Assembly: GCA_010093685.1 (NCBI GenBank)
Contig: MU006216.1
Coordinates: 2,350,487 to 2,414,486 of the forward strand
Direction of reading: 5' to 3'
DNA from: Ophiobolus disseminans
Lineage: Eukaryota; Ascomycota; Dothideomycetes; Pleosporales; Phaeosphaeriaceae
Length of the DNA: 64,000 nucleotides
In this document: piece after piece, positions 1-10,750 of the stretch
How the letters are laid out: each line of letters starts with the position of its first letter
Numbering within the stretch: the first letter of the stretch is position 1
Position numbers and translations under genes: made by a program
The notes under the pieces: model-generated
What the model was told of the DNA's origin: nothing
What the model saw: only the letters and a program-made list of their open reading frames with translations
Database searches by the model: none

Positions 1-837
1 CGAGCACAGGTCGTCGGTCGTGGTGGCGACAACGTCAAATACATCCAGCAAGAGACCAGCTGCAAAGTCCAGATCAAAGGACGTGGCTCAGGTTTCATGG
101 AGCCCCAGTCAGGTCAAGAGAGCGAGGAGCCCATGTATCTTCACATCGCCGGGCCCCGCCCTGAAGGTGTCGCCCAGGCGAAGAAACTCTGCGACGAACT
201 GCTCGACAAGGTAAAGGCAGACTACCAAGCTTTCAAGGACCGCCCACCGCCAAGTCGCAGCTATGGTGACCGCGATGGTGGTTACTCAAATGGACGCCCA
301 GGTTACGGCGATCGAGGTGACCGCGGTGACCGTGGTGACCGAGACCGAAGCCAGAGCTACGGATACGGTGGAGGTCAAGGCGGCTATGGAGGCTATGGAG
401 CCGGATATGGAGGCGCTAACGATGCCACAACGCCCGTCGCAGCCGCAGCTGTTGACCACAACGCCACGGCTGTCGACCAGAACGCTCAGTATGCTCAGTG
501 GGCTGCTTACTATGCTCAGAATCCGGCCGAAGATCCCTATGCAGCCTATGGTGGCTTCGCCGCCGTCATGGCCCAGTACTCCTCTCAGAATCAGACGACT
601 GCAGGGTATGGTGCATACTATGGTCAAGCTGCTTATGGTCAGACACAGTCTCCCGCGCCTGGAGCTGGAGCTCCTCCGCCACCTCCGCCCTCGGATCCCT
701 CTGGTGGTTATGGAGCGCCGCCACCGCCACCTCCGCCTGCTGCCTCACCTCCCGGCTACAGCGCGGTTCGTATAATACCACCGATACCCTAATTGATTGG
801 CTGACGTTGACAGGTCCCTCCACCACCCGGTCTGTAA
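1..837 (+). CDS. KH-domain RNA-binding protein (KHDC4-like), 3' part
   Basis: The 5' end is cut by the window edge. Exons 1-765 and 814-837 give 262 visible residues ending Y-S-A-V-P-P-P-P-G-L. The first ~75 residues are the C-terminal part of a KHDC4/BLOM7-type KH domain: a G-R-G-G-D-N loop, Q-E-T, V-Q-I-K-G-R-G-S-G-F, and a long helix A-K-K-L-C-D-E-L-L. This family binds RNA and is linked to splicing in the nucleus. The rest is low-complexity: DRG repeats near residues 105-118, Gly/Tyr-rich stretches, Ala/Gln-Tyr repeats and two polyproline runs, like phase-separating RNA-binding proteins. The 48-bp intron (766-813) restores frame to a stop at 837; reading through it would end at 792. Confidence in the family is good; the specific ortholog is not certain. 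Confidence 0.85.
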
Positions 838-1266
838 GTCTGTTAAACGACTGTGATCGAGCACTTACGACAGACTGTATTCGCCTCAGCACTTCAGCCT
901 GAGCTGTCTTTGGACACGTTTGAGAAGATTTCGTACGGAATAAGCAAGCTAACTTCGGCGCACCGCTGCTGACGCTTAGCTGTATCTCTCTGGTCTCATT
1001 TTCTTGGCTTGCCATTAGTAGAATTAGGATACCAAATGCGATGATGATCTTTCCACAATCGTCTTCGAATCAGAGATTGAATGATGGCGAATTCATAATA
1101 CAAGCTCTTCTGCCGAGACTTTCCAAACGCCCCCAAGTCAAAGCAAAATATCTGTATACAAAAGAACAGACCGAGGGCTATCCAACCCTCTTCCCAAAGC
1201 CTGTGTTGATACACCTAGCTATATGCACACCCATCCCCTTGCGAATCCACCTCAAAACAAACCCCT
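838..1266. other. convergent intergenic region
   Basis: 429 bp between two genes whose 3' ends face each other. It should hold both 3' UTRs and polyadenylation signals. I see no ORF with family resemblance and no repeat. Confidence 0.6.
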
Positions 1267-3984
1267 TCAAAACCTAACATTCGCCCCAATTTTCCCGCCC
1301 TGAAACCAAATTTTCTCATTCCACTCCCCAATCCTCACGCCCACATGCGCAAAGGCAGTCAGTTTCAACTGCCCACCGAGCGCCTTCTTAATCGCGCCAA
1401 AGCCGATGCTGCTGCCGCTCCAGTCCACAGGTATACGCGGACTCTCGCTCAGACCGGGCGGGACCGCAAAGGGCAGGTCGTACAGGATGACGCCCGCGGG
1501 GTGCTCTTCGTAGTACGCCGTGGCGTTCATGTGTGTGATGAACATTGTTGTGCGCTGGAAAGGGGAGTTCAGTGTGAATGTCGCGGTGGAAGATATGATG
1601 TGCATGGTAGCTGATTTGATAAAGTGTTCGCGGCCGTCGTCGTCTGGGTCGGGTTCGGTAGGGTCTGCGTTGGGGTCTTTGGGGTGCGAGAGGTGTGGTG
1701 CGGGGAGCGTGATTGGGTATTTGGACATGAGGTTGCCGAGGCCTGGTTGTGCGGGTATGGTGCCGTTGTGGGCTTGGAGGGTGATGGATGTGTTGAAGCC
1801 GGAGATATATTGGGAGAGCATTTCTGCGCCGACTTCTTTTCCTTTTGCGCCGCTGTTTGTGTAGGGGTCCCATAGGGCGGTGGCGATCAGGTTGGTGTTG
1901 TTTCCGGGTTTGACGTTCATGTCTTTGATGAGGGCTTGGCCGAGGACGGTGCCGTTGACAATGATGTTGATGCTGAAGAACGGAACGGTTGCGGAGTAAT
2001 TTGTGGGGTTGGTCATGTTGACATGTACTTGGAGCGTCATTGATGTAGGAGTTGTCTCGACAATGGAGAGGTTGCCGACGGCGACATTCAAGGCGTCGAA
2101 GCGCGATTTGCCGTCGCTAGGCTCATTGTCATCGCCTTTACCACCGTGGATCGCTGTACAGCAGACGTTAGCGACTGCGGTGACGCTGGACGAACTGGAT
2201 CACGAACTGGATTACGAACGTTTGACTGGTACGGACCCCTTTGCCGGGATGCCGCGGATCGCGAATTTGCCCATGGGTGTCTTGACACCCACACTGACTG
2301 TGGCCTCCATATCCAGCATGACGCCCTTGCCACCAAAGATGAGTGCCTGCACAACCTCGCTGAACAGATCGTCGTCGAGTATCTCTATTGGCGCCTTTCT
2401 GATGTCGGACTGAACCAGGAGCGAGGGCCCTTCCTTACCGTGAGCTTCAATTCTGGTGGAGTTGGCCTTCTGCCACTTGCTCATGTCCATCTTTCCGAGC
2501 TTCTTGCCCTTATAAAAGATGTCGGCATCGGCCTTGACTTGATTGACATCAAGGGGAAAGTTCATCTCGTGCGGCAACCCAACATCAACCACGATGACAG
2601 CAGAGATAGTCGGCGATGCCTCTGGCGTTCCAGGTTCCGCCCATGGGCTTGGGAGCGCAAAGTGCATGTCGGCCATGGTGAAATTCTTGATTAAGCTTCC
2701 CATCTGCTTCCCGGCCACCGGCACAGGGACTTGAATGCCCTTCAGCAACTCACGCGCCCAGCCGGGCGTGTCGGGATCGGGAAACGTGCAGCAGTTGATG
2801 TAGATAGTTGCGTCCTCTCCCTTCATATAGTCACCAATGAAGGCGTCCAGAGGTGACTTGGCCGAGTTAGGACAGGCTTCGGTCAAGGACTCGGAAAGAT
2901 GGTCGACATTGCCAGTGACATTGACTTGGAGGTCGGACTTGGCCTTGATCTCGAGCTGCGACGTCTCTGCAGTGCCGACAAAGACCTGCTTGTCGGATGA
3001 ACAACCATCGACGAGGACATCAACAGCTACCGAAGGAAGCGTGATCTCGACGGGAAAGTCATTTTGCACCACGATCGTGGCATCGGCACCCATGCCCTTG
3101 CGTCCACCCTCAGCCTCGCGAATGTTGAGTTTCGTGATGTTGTAGTGCGGCAGCGCGGGAACATCGCCACCCTTCAAGACCATAGAATGCTCCACAAGCT
3201 GCTTACCAATGTTGATCAAGCCAGACTTGACTGGCACCTCGGCCTTTCCCTTGACTCTTATCTGACCCAGTCGGCCCTCGATCCACTCGTTGGCGACATT
3301 GCGGATGCCCTCGGGCGACCCCGGCTGCACGCTTGTTATGAATGAGATGTGGGTAGTGTGTCCGTTCCGGATGTTGACCTTGATGGAGGGAATCTTGGCC
3401 GTGCCGACCAGGACATTGCCGTACTCGGGCAGGTAGACGTGGGCGTCAAAGGCTCCAGTCTCGGCCTCTCTTGCGATCCACGTGCCAAAGCGCCCGATGT
3501 TTCGCACGCTTGTCTTCTTCACTTTTGATGCATCCATGGTGAAGTCTCCCTCGACATGCACGTTTGCGCCTTGGTCAACAAGGCCGTCCAATGCTAGCTT
3601 GGTGGGCCTAAAGTCGGCAGCCTGCATCGCATACTCCTCGATACCCTCTGACGCCAGAAAGCCTAGCATGATCATCACTACGACCACGCAAAGTATCGCA
3701 AGCGCGAGGATGCTGGGCCACCGCTTCTTCCATATCGGCGTCTTGCCCTTGCCACTGCCGCTGGACCCGCTCAGTGTGCGCAACAGTGAAGTCGTCGCTG
3801 GCGTCCGTGGCTCTTCTTCCCGCCCATCGTCGCTTCTGTCGTCGCGCGCAAGCAGCGGCGTCTGCTCTGTGGTTCTACTCGACTGTTGCGACCGCGCTGA
3901 TGGCGAGGAGCGGGTCGACTTGTGAGAGGCGGGTCGCGAACTAGGTGCCCGGGTCGAGGCCCACTGTTCCTGGGGCGACTCCAT
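1267..3984 (-). CDS. Tag1-like vacuolar membrane protein (DUF3712 / LEA-like repeats)
   Basis: Two exons, 3984-2220 and 2153-1267, join to 883 residues. The 66-bp intron (2154-2219) has a GCTAAC branch site. The first ~85 residues are Ser/Thr/Arg-rich and cytosolic in type, with an acidic dileucine signal E-Q-T-P-L-L at residues 40-45. One hydrophobic segment at about 89-110 acts as a signal anchor, followed by a large luminal part of repeated beta-rich LEA/Ig-like modules with many N-x-S/T sites. This is the layout of yeast Tag1 and its fungal relatives (often labelled 'pre-rRNA processing protein' or DUF3712), vacuole membrane proteins linked to ending autophagy. Function is from the family; the topology and sorting signal are visible. 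It is divergent from the OTC gene. Confidence 0.8.
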
Positions 3985-4298
3985 GTCTGTTGAGATGAAA
4001 GGAAATGGAGCTTCCGGGCTCTCAGGGTGTCATGCGGCGCGGAGAGATGGCGGTGTTGTTGTTAGTAGGCAGCAGGAGAGGATGCGCGGGAGTTGTTTGG
4101 AGAGTCGTCATCATTCCTGTTGGGCTCAGCCACACGCTTCCTTATCCGGGCGCTAGCACCCGTTCCTTCCCCACAGCACGCATGAGGGCGGTGAATCAAA
4201 GTTTGGATTCTGCCACCATGTGACGGGTGACTCTTTGCAGCTGTCACTGAAGCACAAAACTCGTCAATTGCGCTGAAAAATCTTCGCATTGAAACACC
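3985..4298. promoter_or_regulatory. shared promoter between Tag1-like gene and OTC
   Basis: 314 bp separate the two start codons, which point away from each other. Both promoters and 5' UTRs must lie here. I see no clear TATA box or Gcn4-type TGACTCA site; a TGACGGGTGACTC stretch near 4221-4233 contains GTGACTC, one base from the Gcn4 core. That would suit an arginine gene but is weak evidence. Confidence 0.5.
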
Positions 4299-5396
4299 AT
4301 GCCTCCCTTCCGCCCTGCCAGTGTCGCGCTTCGAAGCCTGCAGCGAGCTCAGTGCCGCCGATATTCACTCGCATCCTCACCCGCTGCTCCCCCCACATCT
4401 CCCTTCGCGCCCCGACATCTGCTCTCCATAGCAGACCTGACGCCCGCTGAGCTCACCACACTCGTCCGAAATGCACATCACCACAAGGACGCCATCAAGT
4501 CGGGGACTGGCGAGGTGCCGCACACTCTGCGCGGGGCATTGGCGGGGAAAACAGTTGCGATGACCTTCAGCAAGAGGAGCACGCGCACACGAGTATCCAC
4601 GGAAGGTGCGATTGCCACAATGGGAGGTTGTCCCATGTTCTTGGGCAAGGACGACATACAACTGGGCGTCAACGAGTCCCTCTACGACACTGCCCTCGTC
4701 CTCTCCAGCATGACTGCCGCAATCGTAGCCCGCGTCGGCCCGCACTCGGACGTCGCAGACCTCGCAAAGCACTCCACTGTGCCCGTCATCAACGCGCTCT
4801 CCGACCTCTATCACCCTCTCCAGATCATTGCCGACTTCCTCACAATCGCCGAGATCCACCCCTTAAGCTCATCTACATCACTTGGGCTCGAGGGCCTCAA
4901 GATCGCATGGATTGGCGACGCAAACAACGTCCTGTACGATCTGGCTATTGGCGCAATGAAGCTTGGTGTCGACATCTCAGTTGCAACACCCACAGGCTAC
5001 GAGATACCCAAGGAGATGCGGACCGTTATCGAGCATGCTGCCAGCACGTCGCCGAGAGCCGGAAAGCTCATCGAGACGAGGGTCCCAGAAGACGCCATTA
5101 AGGGCGCCGACATACTCGTCACAGATACCTGGGTGTCGATGGGTCAGGAAGAGGAGACTGCGAAGAGATTGAAGGCATTCGAGGGATTCCAGATCACATC
5201 TGAGCTTGCAAAGCGCGGAGGTGCAAAGGACAGCTGGTCCTTCATGCACTGCTTGCCTCGCCATCCTGAGGAAGTCAGTGATGAGGTCTTCTACGGTCCT
5301 AGATCGGTTGTCTTCCGGGAGGCGGAGAACAGGCTATGGGCAGCCATCTCAGCTATTGAAGCTTTTGTGGTGAACAAGGGCAAGATCGTAAGTTGA
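4299..5396 (+). CDS. argB: ornithine carbamoyltransferase, mitochondrial
   Basis: This enzyme makes citrulline from ornithine and carbamoyl phosphate in the mitochondrial matrix (arginine pathway). The single-exon reading gives 365 residues. The first ~35 residues are rich in Arg, Ser and Ala with no acids, as in a mitochondrial presequence. The carbamoyl-phosphate motif S-T-R-T-R is at 94-98, preceded by S-K-R; the ornithine-side motif H-C-L-P-R-H is near residue 316; the domain H-P-L-Q-I-I-A-D linker is present. The 3' end is ambiguous: K-I is followed by a perfect GTAAGT donor (5388) and a TGATTGAC...CAG acceptor (5438). Splicing would replace the last two residues V-S with Q and move the stop to 5444. 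Either way the enzyme is complete. The call is firm. Confidence 0.95.
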   Translation: MPPFRPASVALRSLQRAQCRRYSLASSPAAPPTSPFAPRHLLSIADLTPAELTTLVRNAHHHKDAIKSGTGEVPHTLRGALAGKTVAMTFSKRSTRTRVSTEGAIATMGGCPMFLGKDDIQLGVNESLYDTALVLSSMTAAIVARVGPHSDVADLAKHSTVPVINALSDLYHPLQIIADFLTIAEIHPLSSSTSLGLEGLKIAWIGDANNVLYDLAIGAMKLGVDISVATPTGYEIPKEMRTVIEHAASTSPRAGKLIETRVPEDAIKGADILVTDTWVSMGQEEETAKRLKAFEGFQITSELAKRGGAKDSWSFMHCLPRHPEEVSDEVFYGPRSVVFREAENRLWAAISAIEAFVVNKGKIVS

Positions 5397-5444
5397 TCAG
5401 ACAAGTGGCATGAGCAGCCATTGATTGACCCATGACAGCAATGA

Positions 5445-6106
5445 CTAGATCCGTGGTTCGAATGACAACAAGAAGGTAGCTGTCTTGTGCCCATACAGAA
5501 CCTTTGGTGCGTGACTGGTGATGCTACTCAACCGTGCACTCTCGTCGACCATGATACTTAGGAAGGGCTCCAACCTGCAATGGTGGAAATGGATGGATGA
5601 AACCAAAAACTGATGCAAGGCTGCCAGCATCCTTTTTCTCTCCTCGAAAACATCGACAGACTTATTCGCAGGATATTTCCCCCGGCAACAGAGGCCCATG
5701 ATATTCTACACGTGCCCTAGAATAGTACTGCAGACATACAGCGCATGAAACCATCTGTCAGCAATTCGATCTTGGCAAGGCGTATACGCCCCATTACTCA
5801 TCTCACCGCCGTGATGTCGCTCGTTGTCTCGGCCCTTCGCGCTGTCCCGCAGTACCTGCATGTTGTAATCGTTCGGACAAGGTGGAGCCGAAGATGCATC
5901 GAGCCTTACACAAGCGTGGCGGGCCGCCTAGCTGACGTACCTGGGAGAACTATTACTCCACTACAAGTGCGCGAAGAGCGAGATGACATAAACATGTACA
6001 TATAAATGTAGACGGACGTACATCCTTTGAATATTGAGTAACAAGATCAATTTCACATTCATATCCGATAACCCTCAATTTCAACCGCAATACATATATA
6101 GCGAAC
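5445..6106. other. intergenic region downstream of OTC
   Basis: About 660 bp with no ORF that resembles a protein. It should contain the OTC 3' UTR and the promoter of the DUF1857 gene. Confidence 0.5.
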
Positions 6107-6658
6107 ATGGCAATCATCCACCTCGCCTACACAGGCCTCATCAACCCCTCCGGCGCATCCCCCGTCCTCACACGCGACCAAGTCTGGCAAGGCCTCCAGC
6201 GCAAAATCCGCTTCGCCCAAGAATTCGTCCCCATAATAACTTCCTGCACCGTTCTCACCGACACCCCCACCGAGGTCACCCGCGAAGTCGTCTTCAAAGA
6301 AGGCGCGGGCCCGAAACCGCGCGCCACGGAAACGGTCCGCAGCTACTGGCCCAGCTGGGTGGATTTCCACCAGGAAGACGGCACGCTGGTCAAGAATGTG
6401 ATTTCTAATGGGAGCAGTCTTGATGATGGGGGACTTTGCATGACGTATGTGTTTGAGTTCAAGTATGATGGAATGGAGGATGGGAGTAAGGAGATCAAGG
6501 CTGAGGTGGTGAAGATGAGTGGGGTGAGTTTTTGATTCTTGTTTTGTTTGGGTTGGGAGGGGAGTGCTAATGTGTGGTGATTGCAGATGTCCAAGATGGC
6601 GGTGGAGAAGAGCATTGAGACGATTCGGCAGATGGTTGTGGATGGGAAGATCAAGTGA
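6107..6658 (+). CDS. DUF1857 (AtaL-like) SRPBCC-fold protein
   Basis: Exons 6107-6523 and 6587-6658 give 162 residues, the usual length of the family; the 63-bp intron has GTGAGT, GCTAAT and TTGCAG. The sequence starts with a short strand (I-I-H-L-A-Y-T), has the helix L-T-R-D-Q-V-W-Q-G-L, a W-P-S-W-V-D-F motif, a L-C-M-T-Y-V-F-E-F strand and a final amphipathic helix ending V-V-D-G-K-I-K. This is the pattern of the fungal/bacterial DUF1857 family, single-domain helix-grip proteins with a hydrophobic cavity. No enzyme reaction is established for most members. The neighbouring genes give no clue to its ligand. Confidence 0.85.
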
Positions 6659-7012
6659 GGGGAGAGACAGTGAAGGATTGTGGAGATGGAGTTGGAATAT
6701 GTTAAGATCAAAATTTCATGAAGACCATGATATCCGAGTCAATGCTTGCAATTTTCCCAAGTCAAAGTTCCTCTATCTATGCACATCGTCCGGCCAACTC
6801 GGGCCTCCACTTCCACGCAAAGTTGATATCAATTTTTTGGACGCCTAACAGAATGATGGATATCCTCGAATGCAAGTACAAAGAAAGTGGAGTTGGGTGG
6901 TGATGTGCTTATGCAGCTTTCCAAGTCATCAGCCATTGTGTGTCGAAGCATCGCTGACTTCACCGCTCTCGCTGTTCGAAAGAGAGTGGCCAGATGGAGA
7001 ACAACGGGCCCA
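6659..7012. other. convergent intergenic region
   Basis: 354 bp between converging gene ends. Nothing recognisable other than the expected 3' UTRs. Confidence 0.5.
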
Positions 7013-8622
7013 CTAAGCACCGCTTGCAACGCCTCGGATATTGATTCCGCCAGCAGAACCATTTCCAGCTGCTGTGCCGCGGATATTGATACCTTCCTGA
7101 CTGCGTCCACGAATATTAATGTCGGTGTCGCGACTGATGCGGTCGACGAGATTGCGTCGGGGCTTGGGCTCAGAGAAGTCGTTGAATGCAGGCGCACTGT
7201 TGTCGTTCTTTAGACGTCCGTAAGATGTATCGTCATCGTCATTGCGGGTGATGCGGTCGGCGAGTGATCGTGACTGAGGGACAATTGGGCGGCCGTTCTT
7301 CGTCATGCGGTCGAGCAGAGACCCTCCTTTCTTGGTCTCGTCCATTGCGTCTGATCGACGGTGGTTGCCCATCGGAGAGCTGTCAACAAAGGACGAGTCT
7401 TTCTGCCATCGTCCGCCTGGCGTGTCGTAGTTTGCGCGATCATGTATCCATCGTTCGCCGCTGGGTTCCCTTCGTCGGCGAGAGTTGCGGCTGCGGCTTC
7501 GGCTGCGGTAGCGGGTTCGAAGGTTGGTGTTGTCTTCGGCAAATCCAAAGCGGCCATCGCCATCGTTCGAAGTAGGGGACGCACTGCGACCTCGTAGGCG
7601 GCCAGCGTGCGATTCACGGGGGCTGCGATTCGTTAAGGCGAATACTGCGTCACGTGGGGAGTCGGTGTACCTTTTTGTGCCGGGTCGATAAGAGTCGACG
7701 TCAGCGCCGAGCCTGCCAGTATCTCTGTCGTCTCTCAGTCGGCCAGAGTTCCAGTCGTCCCTCAGTCTGCCGCCAGTGTTGCCCCTCCTGCCGCCTCGAC
7801 CTCGCGAATCTCTGGTGTCTCGGTCGTATCGGGTGTTGTTTCTCCGTCGCTCGACGCCGGAATCCTCGTCCATTGACTCGTCTCCGCTGCTACTTGGTGT
7901 CAGTACATGGCTGAAGCTTTCACGCCGGTGAATCTCACCTCCTCCGCCTTGGATCGCGGGAACGCTCCTCTTGTTCGCCGTAGTCCAGGATGTCTCTCTG
8001 CGGGGGCGGTCGCTTCCGCGGTTCCCGTTCGCGATTGCCTCGCACATCGGGGTTGCGCTGGTAGTAGGTGCTGCGATGCGCTGCGCCCTTGTTCTTCTGG
8101 TCTCCAGAATTTGTCTCACGCACCCCGAGCACGCTGTTGGGCTTCTTCGAGTATGTCTTGGCTTGCCGGCTGTCTTGCAAAGAAAGCGAGTCTACGTTTC
8201 TGACCGACTCATGTGTGAGGAGCCGCAGAGCAGTCGCTGCGTCTTCTGCGCTGTAGAACTCGAGGTTGACAGACTGGTCACTGACCCAGCGAAGCTGCTT
8301 GACTCGCGGCTCTGAGCCGCAGTGCTCCATGGCGTAGTACAGCGGGTCATTGGGGTCAAAGTCCTCCACGCCCTGCAGGTTCAGCGATTCGGGCCATGGC
8401 TTGTGAGGTTGGCTATCGAGGTTCTCAAAGTAGGCGGCGGGTACTTCATTCGCGTCTCGTGTCTTGTTTTGCTGTGCAGTGCATTAGCCCGGCGTGACAC
8501 CAGCCTTGCGCTGCACTTACCTCAATGACTTGCCGGGGCTGCTGCAGGGTTGGAGCTTCCAGGCCGGCACCGACGTCGATGTCGATGTCGTAGCCCGCAT
8601 CGGTCATATCCGTGTCGTCCAT
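7013..8622 (-). CDS. NCBP3-like nuclear RNA-binding protein
   Basis: Three exons, 8622-8521, 8471-7939 and 7889-7013, give 503 residues. Intron 1 (8472-8520) has GTAAGT..ACAG. Intron 2 (7890-7938) starts GTGAGA; an acceptor 3 nt earlier would also keep frame. The N-terminus (residues ~1-35) is acidic. Residues ~60-115 form an RRM-like unit as in nuclear cap-binding protein subunit 3: a Y-F-E-N-L-D start, V-K-Q-L-R-W-V and V-N-L-E-F-Y-S-A-E-D-A-A-T-A-L. The long C-terminal half is disordered and R/D/S/G-rich with repeated short motifs: three L-x-D-R-I/M-like (S-L-L-D-R-M-T, S-L-A-D-R-I-T, N-L-V-D-R-I-S), then three copies of I-N-I-R-G near the end. NCBP3 works in mRNA export and cap binding; that role is inferred here. 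It could also be annotated simply as an RRM protein. Confidence 0.75.
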
Positions 8623-8900
8623 TGTGGCGGTGGGGGTGTAGTGCCGGTGCAGTATATGGGGATTGCGCGGGGTGATGAAGGTGGGAAGCAGCTTGCTCGA
8701 GCTGCGCGCGCTTCAGTTCGCAGCACTAGCCAATCACGTGTGGGGTAGCGGTCGGTGAGTGAACGTGAACGACCGAGATCAAGATCAAGAGGAAACGAAC
8801 ACACAACAGGGCAGAACCTTATACTGTCAGACATATTGGCGCAATTGCTTTTCATTTGCCCAAACGTAAGTGCACGTTCCTCAATCACTGCATCTTACTT

Positions 8901-9019
8901 GTATCACCACCCCGTAACAAAAAATGAGACTATTTTAGAGCAGAGGATAGCCAGGACTACGGCAAAAGGTGTTTGCTAACACAAAATAGTCTCATCTTTT
9001 GGTACGGGGTGGTGGTATC
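8901..9019. mobile_element. 119-bp foldback (MITE-like) hairpin element
   Basis: A left arm (8901-8936) and a right arm (8983-9019) are inverted copies. The core of about 31-33 bp, running from CCACCCCGTA to ATGAGACTATTTT, matches with two mismatches. The loop is 46 bp. The outer ends (GTATCACC / GGTGGTATCAC) also pair after a small gap. It is non-coding and lies between the start of the NCBP3-like gene and the 3' end of the SSADH gene. A short, AT-looped long hairpin of this kind is typical of miniature inverted-repeat elements; I see no clear target-site duplication. It could instead be a structured RNA or a transcription-end hairpin. Confidence 0.65.
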
Positions 9020-9099
9020 ACCATGGCAAGCCCGGCTGCTGTCTCAGACACGAAAACATGGGCTAAACGCCGACGCCGCCCTTCTCAACACCATATCCG

Positions 9100-10750
9100 C
9101 TACGACTGTTCCTCCAGAGTAAACGTTCCAGTCTTCGTTATGAGGTACTCGTTGACAGCCACGTCCTTCCCTGACTCTTTTCCGTAGCCGCTCTGCTTAA
9201 TTCCGCCAAATGGCGATTCAGCTGCAGAGGAATTGCCTATGCACAAGTCAGCTGCAGTTCTATCAATCCTTCCAGATCAGCTTACCGGTATTCAACCCAA
9301 TCATCCCCGCTTCCAGGTTTTCGAACAGCCTCCACATCCGATCGATATTCTTGGTAAAGAGATAGGACGCGAGACCCATGCTGGTGTCGTTCGCGGCCTT
9401 GACGACTTCATCTTCCGTTTCGAATTTAATGAAAGTGCTAATCGGTGAGAAAACTTCCTCTTTCGCAATGTCCATGTCAGGCGTCACGCCCGTAATGACT
9501 GTAGGCTCGAAGTAGTACCCGCCATTCCTTTCGACCTTGTTGCCACCTGTATGTATCTTGGCGCCTTTCTTTCTTGCATCCTCTACCAGAGAGAGTGCCT
9601 TGTCGACGGCCCGCGGTGTTGTTACTGGACCCATGGTAGTCTTCTCGTCCGAGCCGTGGCCGACAACAATCTTCTGCGCTTCAGCGTTCCAGCGCTCAAG
9701 GAACTTGTCGAAGATGCCTGACTGTACGTAGATACGGTTGGCAGTGATACATGCTTGGCCAGCGTGCCGGAACTTGAGCGCAAATGTCTGAGATAACGCC
9801 TGCTCGATGTTTGCGTCGTCGAAGATCAGGACAGGGCAATTGCCTCCCAGTTCAAGCGTAACTTTCTTGAGGTTGTCCGCACATATCTTTGCCACAAGCT
9901 TGCCGACCCTCGTGGATCCAGTAAAAGTCACCTTACTGATAAGTGGATGCCGACACAATGCCTCACTTAGCTCGGGCGTCTTGTCGAGATCCGTCGTCAG
10001 CACGTTCAAAGCACCTTTGGGGAAGCCGGCCTTGTCTGCGAGATATGCCAGGGCCAGAACCGTAATTGGCGTTTCCGGACTGGGTTTGACGATCATGGTA
10101 CAACCAGCAGCGAGCGCTGCACCGGCCTTGCGCAGGATCATGGCGATGGGGAAATTCCATGGTACTAGGGCAACGGCCACACCCAGCGGCTGCTTGATTG
10201 TGAAGATACGTCGATTTGGAAGAGCTGGTGTGAAAACTGAGCCTTGGATGCGTTCTGCTTCTCCGGCGAACCACCAAGTAAAGCCTGTCGAGTAGTCTAT
10301 CTCTCCGTATGCTTCAGACCTAGGTTTTCCGGTTTCGTACACAAGAATGGTCGCAATGTCTTCCCTGTTCTCCTTGATCAAGGTATCCCACTTGTACAGC
10401 ATCTGCGCGCGCTGACGAGGACTGATCTTCTTATATTCAAGGAAGCATTCGTGAGAACTCTTGACGGCGTCATCAATATCCGAGGCATCATTGGTCGGAC
10501 ATTCGATCCATGTCTTGCCGGTTCCGGGATCTGTCTCCGTCAGTCAAACCTTGATGGTTTAGGGGAAATTTTCACCTACCCGCTACTTCAAATGTCTTGC
10601 CAGAGTTCGACTTCACCCATTTACCATGCACGAAGGACTCGTTGTGAAGTAAGTCAGGGTTGTTCAACTAGTCCAATGTCAAAATACTGTTGAAGCAATA
10701 ATATTTTCATATACCTTGAACGGCAATTCGTAGTTCTTCGGGGAAGTCAT
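9100..10750 (-). CDS. succinate-semialdehyde dehydrogenase (NAD(P)+)
   Basis: This aldehyde dehydrogenase would oxidise succinate semialdehyde to succinate, the last step of the GABA shunt. Four exons (10750-10715, 10667-10580, 10530-9286, 9236-9100) give 501 residues, normal for the family. Visible motifs are V-P-W-N-F-P (cofactor site), the K-P-S-P-E-T segment, F-T-G-S-T-R-V-G, the catalytic Glu in L-E-L-G-G-N, the catalytic Cys in G-Q-A-C-I-T-A-N-R, E-E-V-F-S-P, and the C-terminal G-G-I-K-Q-S-G-Y-G-K-E. Introns are 47-49 bp. The first exon is only 36 nt (M-T-S-P-K-N-Y). No mitochondrial presequence is seen, so a cytosolic form is likely. R residues and the G-R/E-A-ER-I-Q-G segment fit SSADH better than other ALDHs. 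It is divergent from an SDR gene. Confidence 0.88.

Noticed and set aside
263..775. A Met/Val/Thr-rich 170-codon ORF in the KH gene
   Set aside because: Frame-shifted shadow of the Gly-rich coding sequence.
1345..1875. Plus-strand ORFs over the Tag1-like gene
   Set aside because: They are antisense shadows of the second exon of that gene.
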